Source of the DNA: Pseudomonas sp. PSB18
Lineage (GTDB): Bacteria; Pseudomonadota; Gammaproteobacteria; Pseudomonadales; Pseudomonadaceae
Length of the DNA stretch: 64,000 bases
Assembly: GCF_014596565.1 (NCBI RefSeq)
Contig: NZ_NOIN01000001.1
Coordinates: forward strand, 1 to 64,000
Reading direction: 5' to 3'
Both the position numbers and the translations under genes were made by a program. Under the pieces are notes generated by a model that saw nothing but the letters and a program-made list of their open reading frames with translations, was not told where the DNA came from and ran no database searches. This document shows positions 46,260 to 54,031 of this stretch, one piece after another; the first letter of the stretch is position 1; every line of letters begins with the position of its first letter.

Positions 46260-47473
46260 GATGCGCGATTACCTGCCAATGCAGAGGTTCGGACAGGCGA
46301 CTTCAGCGCATCGGCAATGGCCAGGATTTCCTGCCGCGCAGATGAGTCTTCGTCTTCCAGTAATGGGTTGACGCCAAAGGCGAGGCCTTCGCTGATGGCG
46401 TGATCGAGCGGCAGGACACCGATCAGCTGCTTGCCGAAGCGGCGCTTGAGCACTTCGAGCATGTCCTGGCAGAACGTGCGCGAGGCATCGTACTGGTTGA
46501 CGATGTAGTGACAGTCACGACGCCAAGCCTGATGGGTCCGCCCTTCGAGCAATCGATCGATCGGGTCCAGCGTCATGAACGAAGCCGCGTCCGGTGTAAT
46601 GACGACGATCACCTGATCAGCGACATCGAGCACCTGCTCCAGATACAGGGTGCGGCCAGGCGGTGTGTCGAGAATGACCACATCGTCGGCCGTCAGATCC
46701 ATGCGTGCCAGCTGGCGCGCCAGCCAATGGGCGTCGTCCTCGAGGAAACGCTCGAGGGCGCGACGTTCCTGCCCGGAAACCGGGCCAAAGGGCAGGACGC
46801 GCGTTGCGCCAATGCCATCGAGCAACAAGCCGCTCCAGCACCCGCCGGTCAGGCTTGCGCTGGCCATGCCTGCGACATCCGGACTGACACCCAGGTGATA
46901 TTGCAAAGCGTTCTGCGGATCCAGGTCGATGGCCAGCCGGCGCCCCTTGGCATCCAGCGCACCAGCCAGCGCCGCGCAGAGCGTACTCTTGCCCACGCCA
47001 CCTTTGGGCGATACCACCGCAATGACCCGAGCCGGGATGACCGCCGCCGGGCCGTTCGGGATCGACCGGCGTAACGCCTCCTCGTTCTGCGCACGCGCTT
47101 CTGCCTGGCGCTCAAGGGCGACTTCAGCCAGCAGTGAACGCAAGGAACAAGCATTGGCGGGGGCTGATACAGGTTCGGATACCGCATCGCCGGCCGACGT
47201 GGTCTGGAGCAGCTCATCCAGCACCGGCTCGACGCGTCGCTCCAGCGGATGAAGCGTCGTCGCTACTGTGACAGGCAGCGGGTCCGCCATCTCGACCGGC
47301 TCAGGCAGGACAGCCCCTGTCGATTTCTCCGTTTGCGCAGGAATGACAGGAGCGGCAAGCGTCGGAGATTCGGACAGTTCCTTGTAATTAAAGGAATTAT
47401 CCATCTCGATATAGCTGGCCGCACTTTCTCCGAACCTGCTCATCAGGTTGTCAATATCATTTGTCCGATTCAT
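46256..47473 (-). CDS. wssA: BcsQ/WssA-type MinD-like ATPase with BcsR/BcsP-like N-terminus
   Basis: 405 residues from ATG 47473 (AAGGG upstream). Residues about 4-35 (DIDNLMSRFGESAASYIEMD) resemble the short BcsR/BcsP proteins encoded beside bcsQ in other bacteria. A low-complexity linker of about 110 residues follows, then a ParA/MinD ATPase with deviant Walker A SPKGGVGKST, DLDPQNAL and DTPPGR. Such proteins place or activate the synthase, often at a pole. First gene of the operon, it overlaps bcsA by 4 nt. The fusion reading is by motif and should be tested by profile search. Confidence 0.9.
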   Translation of the reverse strand: MNRTNDIDNLMSRFGESAASYIEMDNSFNYKELSESPTLAAPVIPAQTEKSTGAVLPEPVEMADPLPVTVATTLHPLERRVEPVLDELLQTTSAGDAVSEPVSAPANACSLRSLLAEVALERQAEARAQNEEALRRSIPNGPAAVIPARVIAVVSPKGGVGKSTLCAALAGALDAKGRRLAIDLDPQNALQYHLGVSPDVAGMASASLTGGCWSGLLLDGIGATRVLPFGPVSGQERRALERFLEDDAHWLARQLARMDLTADDVVILDTPPGRTLYLEQVLDVADQVIVVITPDAASFMTLDPIDRLLEGRTHQAWRRDCHYIVNQYDASRTFCQDMLEVLKRRFGKQLIGVLPLDHAISEGLAFGVNPLLEDEDSSARQEILAIADALKSPVRTSALAGNRAS

Positions 47474-47671
47474 AAGCCCTTCACTGCGAGGGTAAGAAGC
47501 ATTCGGGCTCGTATAACGGCAAACGACTGGCTTCGCGTGGCCAAATGATATCGTCAATATTTTGTTAACAACAAGCGTTTTTATTGGATCCAATTAAGAA
47601 CAAGACAAGTGGGCGCCAAACTATTGGCGCCGACTGTTTCACGGGTTTATCAGCGTCCCGGCAATGGCGGA
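47474..47671. promoter_or_regulatory. AT-rich upstream region of the wss operon
   Basis: This 198-nt gap between the wss operon and the VOC gene (both minus strand) is clearly richer in A and T than its surroundings, especially about 47520-47600. It is the expected place for wss promoters and regulators. GTCAATAT at 47553 resembles half of a FleQ site but is too weak to call. No clear -35/-10 pair was found. Confidence 0.4.
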
Positions 47672-48097
47672 TTATTTGGCGAAGAGCTGGGTCATATCCT
47701 TGAAAGCTTTGAACTCAAGGGCGTTACCACATGGGTCGAACAAAAACATGGTGGCCTGCTCCCCTACCTGCCCTTTGAAACGGATGTACGGTTCGATCAC
47801 GAACTCAATGCCAAAGGACTTCAAGCGATCCGCCAGCGCCTCCCACTCTTCCCAACCCAGGACGATGCCGAAATGCGGAACGGGAACATCGTGTCCGTCG
47901 ACCGGATTGCTGTGAACGTCTTCCTGCGAAGCCGTTTTGGGATGCTCGTGAATCACCAGTTGGTGCCCATAGAAGTTGAAGTCGACCCACTGGGCGCTGG
48001 AACGCCCCTCTTCCAGGCCAAAGACTTCACCATAAAAGGAACGTGCGGCTGCCAGGTCGTAAACGGGGATTGCGAGGTGGAAAGGCGAAAGGCTCAT
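47672..48097 (-). CDS. VOC (glyoxalase/dioxygenase fold) family protein
   Basis: 141 residues from ATG 48097, favoured over GTG 48103 by TTGGAGT upstream. Typical single-domain VOC features are [21 protein letters not shown] at the N-terminus, VPHFGIVL in the middle and [16 protein letters not shown] near the end, with His and Glu positions suitable for a metal. Members include glyoxalase I-like and resistance enzymes; the reaction here is unknown. It is divergent from a LysR gene 104 nt away, which may control it. Confidence 0.87.
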   Translation of the reverse strand: MSLSPFHLAIPVYDLAAARSFYGEVFGLEEGRSSAQWVDFNFYGHQLVIHEHPKTASQEDVHSNPVDGHDVPVPHFGIVLGWEEWEALADRLKSFGIEFVIEPYIRFKGQVGEQATMFLFDPCGNALEFKAFKDMTQLFAK

Positions 48098-48182
48098 CAG
48101 CACTCCAAGAGTGATATTTGTGGATGAACGTGGAGCCTAAGCCGGAAAATCATCAAGAAAAATCAATATATATTTTTCAAAA

Positions 48183-48201
48183 TCACAATTAATATTTGTG
48201 A
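48183..48201. promoter_or_regulatory. Palindrome abutting the LysR start (TCACAA-N7-TTGTGA)
   Basis: TCACAATTAATATTTGTGA has perfect 6-bp arms and ends at the base before the LysR ATG (48202). It is a likely autoregulatory site. It leaves no purine-rich ribosome site in front of the gene, so the start may be leaderless or weakly translated. Confidence 0.5.
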
Positions 48202-49146
48202 ATGATCAAAGAACTCAAGACACTTGTCGCCGTGGCCCGGGAAGGTACGTTCGCCGCTGCCGGGAACAGGATCGGCCTCACCCAGGCAGCGGTCAGCGCC
48301 CAGATCCAGCGTCTGGAGGCCGAACTCGGTTTCGAGATTTTCGACAGGAAAGGCCGTTCGGCCCACCTCAACCGGATGGGCCACCAAGTACTCCTGCAGG
48401 CTCAAGAGCTGCTTCGTCTTTATGACAACCTCGGCTCCGCCACCGTGGGACTGCCCGCCAGCACCCTGGTGAATATCGGCGCCATCGCGTCCGTCCAGCG
48501 CTCCTATCTGCCCGACGCGCTGGCCCGGTTCCACCAACAATGCCCACAGTGCCGGACGCGGATCATTCCGGGCTTGTCGATGGAACTGGTCAACCTGGTG
48601 GATGCCGGCGAAATCGACATGGCGGTCATCATCCGCCCGCCCTTCTCGCTCCAGAGCGATCTGCGCTGGACCACCTTGGCGCTGGAGCCCTATCGCCTGA
48701 TCGTCCCCCGTGATGTTCCGGGAGAAGACTGGTCGGAACTGCTCTCCAGCCAGCCCTTCGTTCGATACGACCGTTCGTCCTTCGGTGGCAGGCAGGTCGA
48801 TCGCTTCCTGCGGCGGATGCATTTCACCTTGCGTGAAGTCTGTGAGCTGGATGAACTGGAGGCCATCATCAAGCTGGTCGAGAATGGCGTAGGTGTAGCG
48901 CTCGTGCCACAGACCGTGTCCCATCGGGAATGGCCAGCGGGCATACGTGCACTCGACCTGGGAGAGCATACGTTCCATCGTGATATCGGACTGGTGCACA
49001 GGCCTGGACAGACGTTCACCGAACCGGTGCGGATACTGGCCCAGCTTATCAATGATCAGGTCAAGGGCGGCTCCGAGGCCGCCCTTGATGCTCAAATCGC
49101 GCCCACATCCATTTTCGAGCCATCGGTCAAGCGCGAGAGACGGTAG
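48202..49146 (+). CDS. LysR-family transcriptional regulator
   Basis: 314 residues. The N-terminal helix-turn-helix is GTFAAAGNRIGLTQAAVSAQIQRLEAELGFEIFDRKGR, followed by a normal effector-binding domain. Divergent from the VOC gene and convergent with the FAD oxidoreductase gene, whose 3' end it overlaps by 55 nt. Candidate targets are the VOC gene and the two minus-strand genes that share a duplicated upstream element. No Shine-Dalgarno sequence is visible in front of the ATG, which directly follows a palindrome. Confidence 0.92.
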   Translation: MIKELKTLVAVAREGTFAAAGNRIGLTQAAVSAQIQRLEAELGFEIFDRKGRSAHLNRMGHQVLLQAQELLRLYDNLGSATVGLPASTLVNIGAIASVQRSYLPDALARFHQQCPQCRTRIIPGLSMELVNLVDAGEIDMAVIIRPPFSLQSDLRWTTLALEPYRLIVPRDVPGEDWSELLSSQPFVRYDRSSFGGRQVDRFLRRMHFTLREVCELDELEAIIKLVENGVGVALVPQTVSHREWPAGIRALDLGEHTFHRDIGLVHRPGQTFTEPVRILAQLINDQVKGGSEAALDAQIAPTSIFEPSVKRERR

Positions 49147-50414
49147 GGCTTGGGATCGACACAAGGGGTATCGTTGGCGACCAGATCAGCGGCCAGATAA
49201 CCGATCCCCGGCCCCAGGCCGAACCCATGCCCGGAACAGCCCGCCGCAAGAACGAAGCCTGACAGCCCCTCCACGGTAGAGATCACCGGCACGGCATCGG
49301 GTGTGAAGTCCACGTAGCCTCCCCAGGTTTCAGCCACTTCAATGTTCGCCAGGGCCGGGAAGCGCGTCCGGACCCGCTTCAGGATCTCGGCAATAGCCTC
49401 GGGCCTGGCCTCGGGGTCGAGTACACGGTTGCGCTCGAAGGCCAGGGGTTTTTCCGCGCCCCAGCCCGCCAACCCTTCGGGGCCATGGATAAAGGCCTTG
49501 CCGATACCGAACTCCATGGCGGCCAGCCGCTTGATGAACATCGGCAGAAAAGCCTTCCCATGACGCAGGCCCTGGGGCGTGATGTCGAGCCGGGCCTTGC
49601 CGCTGATGGCGATCGTATAACTACCATCCAGACGGCGAGTGAGCGCGAAATCCGGCGTGTAGAGCGCATCTCCGAGGTTCGGCGCCGGGCGCGTACGCAG
49701 TGCGGTCTGGCGCACGCTCGCCTGAGGAAAACTCAACCCGTGTCGCCGACAGAACGCCGAGGCCCAGGCGCCGGCGGCACAGAGGACGGCCTGGGTGCGG
49801 ATGACACCTTTTTCGGTGATCACCCCCGTCACCGCACCATTGGTGATATCCAGACCGTAGGCGGCGCAGTCCTGGTGGATGGTCGCGCCAAGGGCACGTG
49901 CGCCCTCGGCAATCCCCGGCGCCGCGAGCGCGGGCTCTGCCTTGCCGTCATCGACGGAATGCACGCCCCCCAGCCATTGCCGACCGACAGCCGGAATCGC
50001 GGAGGTGGCCTCCCCGGGGCTCAGTATCCGCGTCTTGATGTCGAATTGACGCGCGATAGCCAGCCACGCTTCCCATTCGGCGAGCTGCTTGGCATCGTCG
50101 GTCGCATACTTGAGGCCGCAGCGGCGAAAACCGAGATCGGTGCCAATCTGCGCCGTGAGTTCATCCCACAACCGCAAGGCGATGCCAGAGAGAGGCAGCT
50201 CGCGGGCATCGCGATTCTGCTGGCGGCACCAACCCCAGTTGCGGCTCGACTGTTCGCCGCCGACATAGCCCTTCTCGACCAGCGCCACAGAGAGTCCCCG
50301 TCTTGCCAGGAAATAGGCGGCAGTCGCGCCGATGATGCCGCCGCCAATGATCACCACATCGGCATGGGAAGGAAGCTTTTCATCGCTGGGGATGCGTTTT
50401 ATCGAGGGTGACAT
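49092..50414 (-). CDS. FAD-dependent oxidoreductase (DadA/opine-oxidase-like)
   Basis: 440 residues. The N-terminal dinucleotide fold is VVIIGGGIIGATAAYFLARRG, followed by RNWGWCRQQNRD. The C-terminal FAD contact is WGGYVDFTPDAVPVIS with GHGFGLGPGIGYLAADL. This is the DAO/glycine-oxidase-like family, which oxidises amines or amino acids. The neighbouring racemase-fold gene has the same kind of upstream element, suggesting a shared amino-acid or amine pathway. Substrate unknown. The 3' end overlaps the convergent LysR gene by 55 nt. Confidence 0.9.
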   Translation of the reverse strand: MSPSIKRIPSDEKLPSHADVVIIGGGIIGATAAYFLARRGLSVALVEKGYVGGEQSSRNWGWCRQQNRDARELPLSGIALRLWDELTAQIGTDLGFRRCGLKYATDDAKQLAEWEAWLAIARQFDIKTRILSPGEATSAIPAVGRQWLGGVHSVDDGKAEPALAAPGIAEGARALGATIHQDCAAYGLDITNGAVTGVITEKGVIRTQAVLCAAGAWASAFCRRHGLSFPQASVRQTALRTRPAPNLGDALYTPDFALTRRLDGSYTIAISGKARLDITPQGLRHGKAFLPMFIKRLAAMEFGIGKAFIHGPEGLAGWGAEKPLAFERNRVLDPEARPEAIAEILKRVRTRFPALANIEVAETWGGYVDFTPDAVPVISTVEGLSGFVLAAGCSGHGFGLGPGIGYLAADLVANDTPCVDPKPYRLSRLTDGSKMDVGAI

Positions 50415-50490
50415 GCCAAGAGTCTCATCTGGATGGGGTTATCAAGCCGAGCAATGCAGGTAGTTTTTTCCAACAACCTGATAGTGATCA

Positions 50491-50580
50491 TTACGCCATG
50501 CACCGCCTGCAGAGCTGTCTCGTTTTCATCGCATTAAATCGCAGAAAAACTTGTTTTGGGGGCATGTGCAGCACAATCTG
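50491..50580 (-). promoter_or_regulatory. Duplicated upstream regulatory element, copy A
   Basis: About 75 percent identical by eye to 51320-51410, with strongly conserved blocks GTCTCGTTTTCA, AAATCGCAG and TGCAGCACAATCTG (plus-strand order). It lies 77 nt upstream of the FAD oxidoreductase start, in the gap after the racemase-fold gene. Probably a promoter/operator unit for a common regulator. Confidence 0.65.
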
Positions 50581-50609
50581 CCACGGCCTCCTTGTGTCAC
50601 CTCATCGAC

Positions 50610-51266
50610 TCATTCGGCACAGCGCCGGGCGATTTCCCCCATCAATAACGACGGGCTTGCCAATACCGGGCATTTCAGCTCCGCGGCGAGCCCGTCGCGC
50701 AAATGCGCCAACGATGCCTGGGCGAGCACCAACACATCCACCTCATTGGAAATCCCGCGGGCCGCTTCATGGAGAATTGCGTCATGCCGCGCCCGATCAC
50801 CCGCCATCAGCGCCTGGTAGGCCTCGGGGCACAGCACCGTCTTGATCATGATGTCGCGCCCTTGCGCTGCGGCATGGGCGTGCAATAGCGCGCTGCTCGG
50901 TTCCACCGTACTGGTCGCCGTACAAAGCAGGCCAATGCGCGCGCCACGGCGCACCGCTTCCGAGGCCATCGGGTCATCGATCTTCAGGATCGGCTGCGAC
51001 ACGATGCTGCGGGCGATGTCGACAGCCGGAGACGTCGATGAACAGGTGACGACGATCAAGTCAGGCTGCGCTTGCGCCGCCAGCACAATCTGATCAACCA
51101 CGCGCTGGTAGACCTGCGGCTGCGGTACGCCACGCAACAGGTCCTGCAGCAGGCTTTCGTTCAGGATATGGAAGCAGTCGGCGGTGGGAAGCTCAGCACG
51201 CATACGTGCCCGAAACTCCTCGATCAGGAAACCGACGGTATGAATGAAAGCGATCCGCTGGGTCAT
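50610..51266 (-). CDS. Asp/Glu racemase-fold protein with one catalytic cysteine
   Basis: 218 residues from ATG 51266 (AGGAG upstream). The N-terminal catalytic cysteine is present (C75 in VVTCSSTSP). At the second position, usually GCT or GCA, the sequence reads LAQAS with Q183. Racemases of this family need two cysteines, so this protein is probably a lyase, isomerase or decarboxylase-like member rather than a true racemase. It shares a duplicated upstream element with the following FAD oxidoreductase gene, suggesting co-regulation without a single promoter. Confidence 0.85.
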   Translation of the reverse strand: MTQRIAFIHTVGFLIEEFRARMRAELPTADCFHILNESLLQDLLRGVPQPQVYQRVVDQIVLAAQAQPDLIVVTCSSTSPAVDIARSIVSQPILKIDDPMASEAVRRGARIGLLCTATSTVEPSSALLHAHAAAQGRDIMIKTVLCPEAYQALMAGDRARHDAILHEAARGISNEVDVLVLAQASLAHLRDGLAAELKCPVLASPSLLMGEIARRCAE

Positions 51267-51319
51267 GGAATTCTCCTGCGCGTTGGCCTTGTTTAAGGGC
51301 ACGGATTTCGTGTCATCCA

Positions 51320-51410
51320 TTACCGCATGCATCGCAGGTAACGCCGTCTCGTTTTCAGGCCATGAAATCGCAGGAAAAATTTTGTTGAGGGCTTTATGCA
51401 GCACAATCTG
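51320..51410 (-). promoter_or_regulatory. Duplicated upstream regulatory element, copy B
   Basis: Counterpart of copy A (50491-50580), here 54 nt upstream of the racemase-fold gene. The 51267-51572 gap of 306 nt holds this element and the REP doublet at 51459-51548; nothing else was recognised in it. Confidence 0.65.
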
Positions 51411-51458
51411 TCTGTCCAGCGGTGGGTCAGCTTGCATGGATATTGATTGTGCCGACGC

Positions 51459-51548
51459 CTTCGCGAGCAGGCTCGCTCCCACATTCCGGGGTGCTCATTA
51501 AAGTTCTGTACACACAACCCTCTGTGGGAGCGAGCCTGCTCGCGATAG
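51459..51548. repeat. REP doublet (CGCGAGCAGGCTCGCTCCCACA type)
   Basis: TTCGCGAGCAGGCTCGCTCCCACA and the inverted TGTGGGAGCGAGCCTGCTCGCGA face each other across about 45 nt. Same class as 23925-24019. It follows the moc-like minus-strand operon and may protect or end its transcript. Confidence 0.8.
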
Positions 51549-51572
51549 CCATCGATTGTCATCCCACACCCA

Positions 51573-52415
51573 TCAGCCTCCGCCCGGAACGTGACAATCC
51601 CTCCAAACCTCACGCATCAACTGCTTCAATATCAACGCCTCTTCCCAGCGATCACTGATATCGCGCCCATCGGCCCCGGTGATCGCATAGGGTGGCGGAC
51701 CAAGTTCGCAGGTAAAGGACAGGCTCGCAGGTGTGCTCGGGCGAGCCAGCCAATCCTCGATTCCGTAGCGCCACCAACCGAGGAAGCGCTCCAGCCAGGG
51801 TCGGTGCTGGGTGAAACTCAAGGGCACTTGCACCTGTTCGCCATTACTGACACGTCCATGAAAACCCCAACTATGCCGCAGGATGCGCTGGATGTACTCG
51901 TCGTCTTCAGCGGTGGCCGGTTCCGGCATCTCGCGCCCCACGACATAGTGGGACAGGTCCGCCAACAGTTTCAGGTCGGGCATCTGCTCGAGCAGGTCCA
52001 ACGTGAACAACAGGTCATTGCTGAGGCGATAACGATGGGTCTCTAGGAGAATCGGAAAATCCACCTGTTCGGCCAGGCGCTGCCAGCCCTCGACCAGCGC
52101 GATCGCCTGCCTCAGTGTGCGCGGCCGGACGTCGGCTTGCAGCGTGAGATGGTGACAGCCGTGGCGCGCAGCGACATCGAGGGCGGCCGCCAGATCATCC
52201 ACGGTACGGGGAAAGAGCTGACCTTCGATTCGCAGGTCCAGTGCCTTGGCGGCGGCGTGCAGGCGCGCAGCGTGGGAAGGCTCCCAGAAGTGATCGGTGA
52301 TGCCATCGAAGCCGGCGGCGGCAATGTTTTCCAGCTGTGCTTCGAGGGGAAGCACGCATTCGCCACGGTGATCCTGCATGGCCCAGAGCGATTGAAAGAT
52401 CAGGAACTCGCGCAT
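51573..52415 (-). CDS. Sugar phosphate isomerase/epimerase-like TIM-barrel protein
   Basis: 280 residues. The AP-endonuclease-2/xylose-isomerase-like fold is suggested by FDGITDHFWEPSHAARLHAAAKALDL, metal-site-like LLETHRYR and LLADLSHYVV, and a late FTCELGPPPYAI. Its ATG lies one base after the upstream reductase stop, so it is translationally coupled to the MocDEF-like genes. It probably isomerises or cleaves a cyclitol-derived intermediate; this is inference from context. Confidence 0.85.
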   Translation of the reverse strand: MREFLIFQSLWAMQDHRGECVLPLEAQLENIAAAGFDGITDHFWEPSHAARLHAAAKALDLRIEGQLFPRTVDDLAAALDVAARHGCHHLTLQADVRPRTLRQAIALVEGWQRLAEQVDFPILLETHRYRLSNDLLFTLDLLEQMPDLKLLADLSHYVVGREMPEPATAEDDEYIQRILRHSWGFHGRVSNGEQVQVPLSFTQHRPWLERFLGWWRYGIEDWLARPSTPASLSFTCELGPPPYAITGADGRDISDRWEEALILKQLMREVWRDCHVPGGG

Positions 52416-52416
52416 G

Positions 52417-53658
52417 TCAGGTCCTCAGTAATTGTTTAAGCGACACATCGGCATCGGCCAGGGCGTCCAGGGCGAGGCAGCTTCGGTTGGCGATCAGTCG
52501 CTCACACAGTTTGATGTCCTTGGCGACGCTGTTGCCCTGGCCCCAGCCGCAGGCGCCTTGCAGGCGACGCTCGGCATCGAGGTAGAACATCAGGAAACCG
52601 CCGTTTGCGAGGGGTCGGCTCGCTGTCGGTTGCGTATCTGAAATCAAGCCCACGGTCTGGAGTCCCCAGTCGTACTGGTCGGACCAGAAGCCGGGGATCA
52701 CCTCGAAGGGCAGCTCGTGGCCCAGCAGGTTGAGGGCTGCATGCCGCCCTTGGTTTTCGGCGTTGCGCCAGGTCTCCTGACGCTGAAAAACGCCCTCCGG
52801 ATGCAGCCGAAACTCGCAGACATCACCGGCGGCGAAGATGTCCGGCGCACTGGTACGCAGCTGGGCATCGACGCGGATGCCCTGACCGACGGCCAGTCCG
52901 GCGGACGCAGCCAATTCGATGTTGGGTTGCATGCCGATGCCAACGACGACCAGATCGCAAGGCAGCAACGCGCCGTCAACCAGTTGTACTGACTCGGCGC
53001 GAGTGTCGCCCTGCACCGCCTCGATGGCGACGTCCAGGCGCACGTCCACGCCCTGGCTGCGGTGCAATGCCAGCAGTTCGTGGGACAGTCGCTCCGGCAG
53101 GACGCGGCCCGCCAGTCGCGGTCCTGCTTCAAGCACAATGACGGTACAACCCAAGGCCCGGGCGGTGGCGGCGACTTCGAGGCCGATGAAACCTCCGCCG
53201 ATGACGACCAATCGTTTGCCGGGTTGCAGCGAGGCACGCAATCTCAATGCCTCGTCATGGGTGCGCAGATACAGCACATTGGCTAGACGCTCAGGCACCG
53301 ACGTCAATCGCCGCGCCCTGCCCCCGGTCGCCAGCAACAGCCGCGCATAGTGCAGCCCACGACCATCGGCCAACTGCAGTCGATGTCGTTGCGGGTCGAG
53401 GCTCTCCACCGGATTGCCCGCCCAGTGCTCGATGTCCAGTTCGGCGAACCGGGCGCTGTCACACAGGCTGTACCCACTCAGTTCGGCCGTACCCTGCAAC
53501 AGCCCCTTGGACAGCGGCGGACGTTCATAGGGTGGATGGACTTCATCGCCGATCAGAATCAAGCGCCCCCCATAACCTTCCTCGCGCAGGGTCAGCGCCG
53601 CACGACCGCCGGCATGCCCGGCACCGACGATCACCAAGGGAGCGTTGTCAGCTTTCAT
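52417..53658 (-). CDS. NAD(P)/FAD ferredoxin reductase, MocF-like
   Basis: 413 residues. Two dinucleotide folds are clear: N-terminal FAD (LVIVGAGHAGGRAALTLREEG) and central NAD (LVVIGGGFIGLEVAATARALG). IFAAGDVCEF and the C-terminal reductase dimerisation-type domain follow. This is the rhodocoxin/putidaredoxin-reductase family. With the Rieske ferredoxin 18 nt upstream it would pass electrons to the di-iron enzyme encoded first in the operon. The set matches MocF-MocE-MocD of rhizopine catabolism; the substrate is not proven. Confidence 0.9.
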   Translation of the reverse strand: MKADNAPLVIVGAGHAGGRAALTLREEGYGGRLILIGDEVHPPYERPPLSKGLLQGTAELSGYSLCDSARFAELDIEHWAGNPVESLDPQRHRLQLADGRGLHYARLLLATGGRARRLTSVPERLANVLYLRTHDEALRLRASLQPGKRLVVIGGGFIGLEVAATARALGCTVIVLEAGPRLAGRVLPERLSHELLALHRSQGVDVRLDVAIEAVQGDTRAESVQLVDGALLPCDLVVVGIGMQPNIELAASAGLAVGQGIRVDAQLRTSAPDIFAAGDVCEFRLHPEGVFQRQETWRNAENQGRHAALNLLGHELPFEVIPGFWSDQYDWGLQTVGLISDTQPTASRPLANGGFLMFYLDAERRLQGACGWGQGNSVAKDIKLCERLIANRSCLALDALADADVSLKQLLRT

Positions 53659-53676
53659 GGCACAACCTCCACGTGG

Positions 53677-53997
53677 TCAAACGTCAATACCGAGCAGGAC
53701 CCGCCCTGCCTCAACCCGGACCGGATAGGTCTTGAGGTTGACGCACACCGGCGCGCCCAGGGCTTTGCCGGAGCGGTAGTCAAAGCGCCCGTTGTGCTTG
53801 GGGCACTCGATGACATGGTCCATCACCAGACCGTCGGCCAAGTGGATGGATTCATGGGTGCACAGGCCGGCGGTGGCGAAAAACTCATCGTCAGCGGAGC
53901 GGTAGACGGCGTAGGTCTGCGGGCCGTGGTCGAAACGAATGACGTCCTCTTCGTTTATTTCGCCCACGGCGCAAACGTCGATCCATTGATCGGTCAT
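53677..53997 (-). CDS. mocE: Rieske [2Fe-2S] ferredoxin, MocE family
   Basis: 106 residues from ATG 53997. The Rieske cluster ligands are C46-x-H48 and C65-x2-H68 (CTH and CPKH), 16 residues apart. The sequence has the layout of MocE-type electron carriers and sits between reductase and oxygenase genes. It is expected to shuttle electrons from the MocF-like reductase to the MocD-like membrane enzyme. Confidence 0.9.
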   Translation of the reverse strand: MTDQWIDVCAVGEINEEDVIRFDHGPQTYAVYRSADDEFFATAGLCTHESIHLADGLVMDHVIECPKHNGRFDYRSGKALGAPVCVNLKTYPVRVEAGRVLLGIDV

Positions 53998-54031
53998 GGC
54001 GCGTTCTCTTGTAGTGGTAAAACGGGAAGGA

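Noticed and set aside
47553..47566. Possible FleQ box upstream of the wss operon
   Set aside because: Only one half (GTCAAT) matches the expected palindrome; too weak to list as a site.
51459..51548. Repeats near 51.5 kb and 24 kb as possible CRISPR units
   Set aside because: They are two inverted copies, not regularly spaced direct repeats, and match REP elements.
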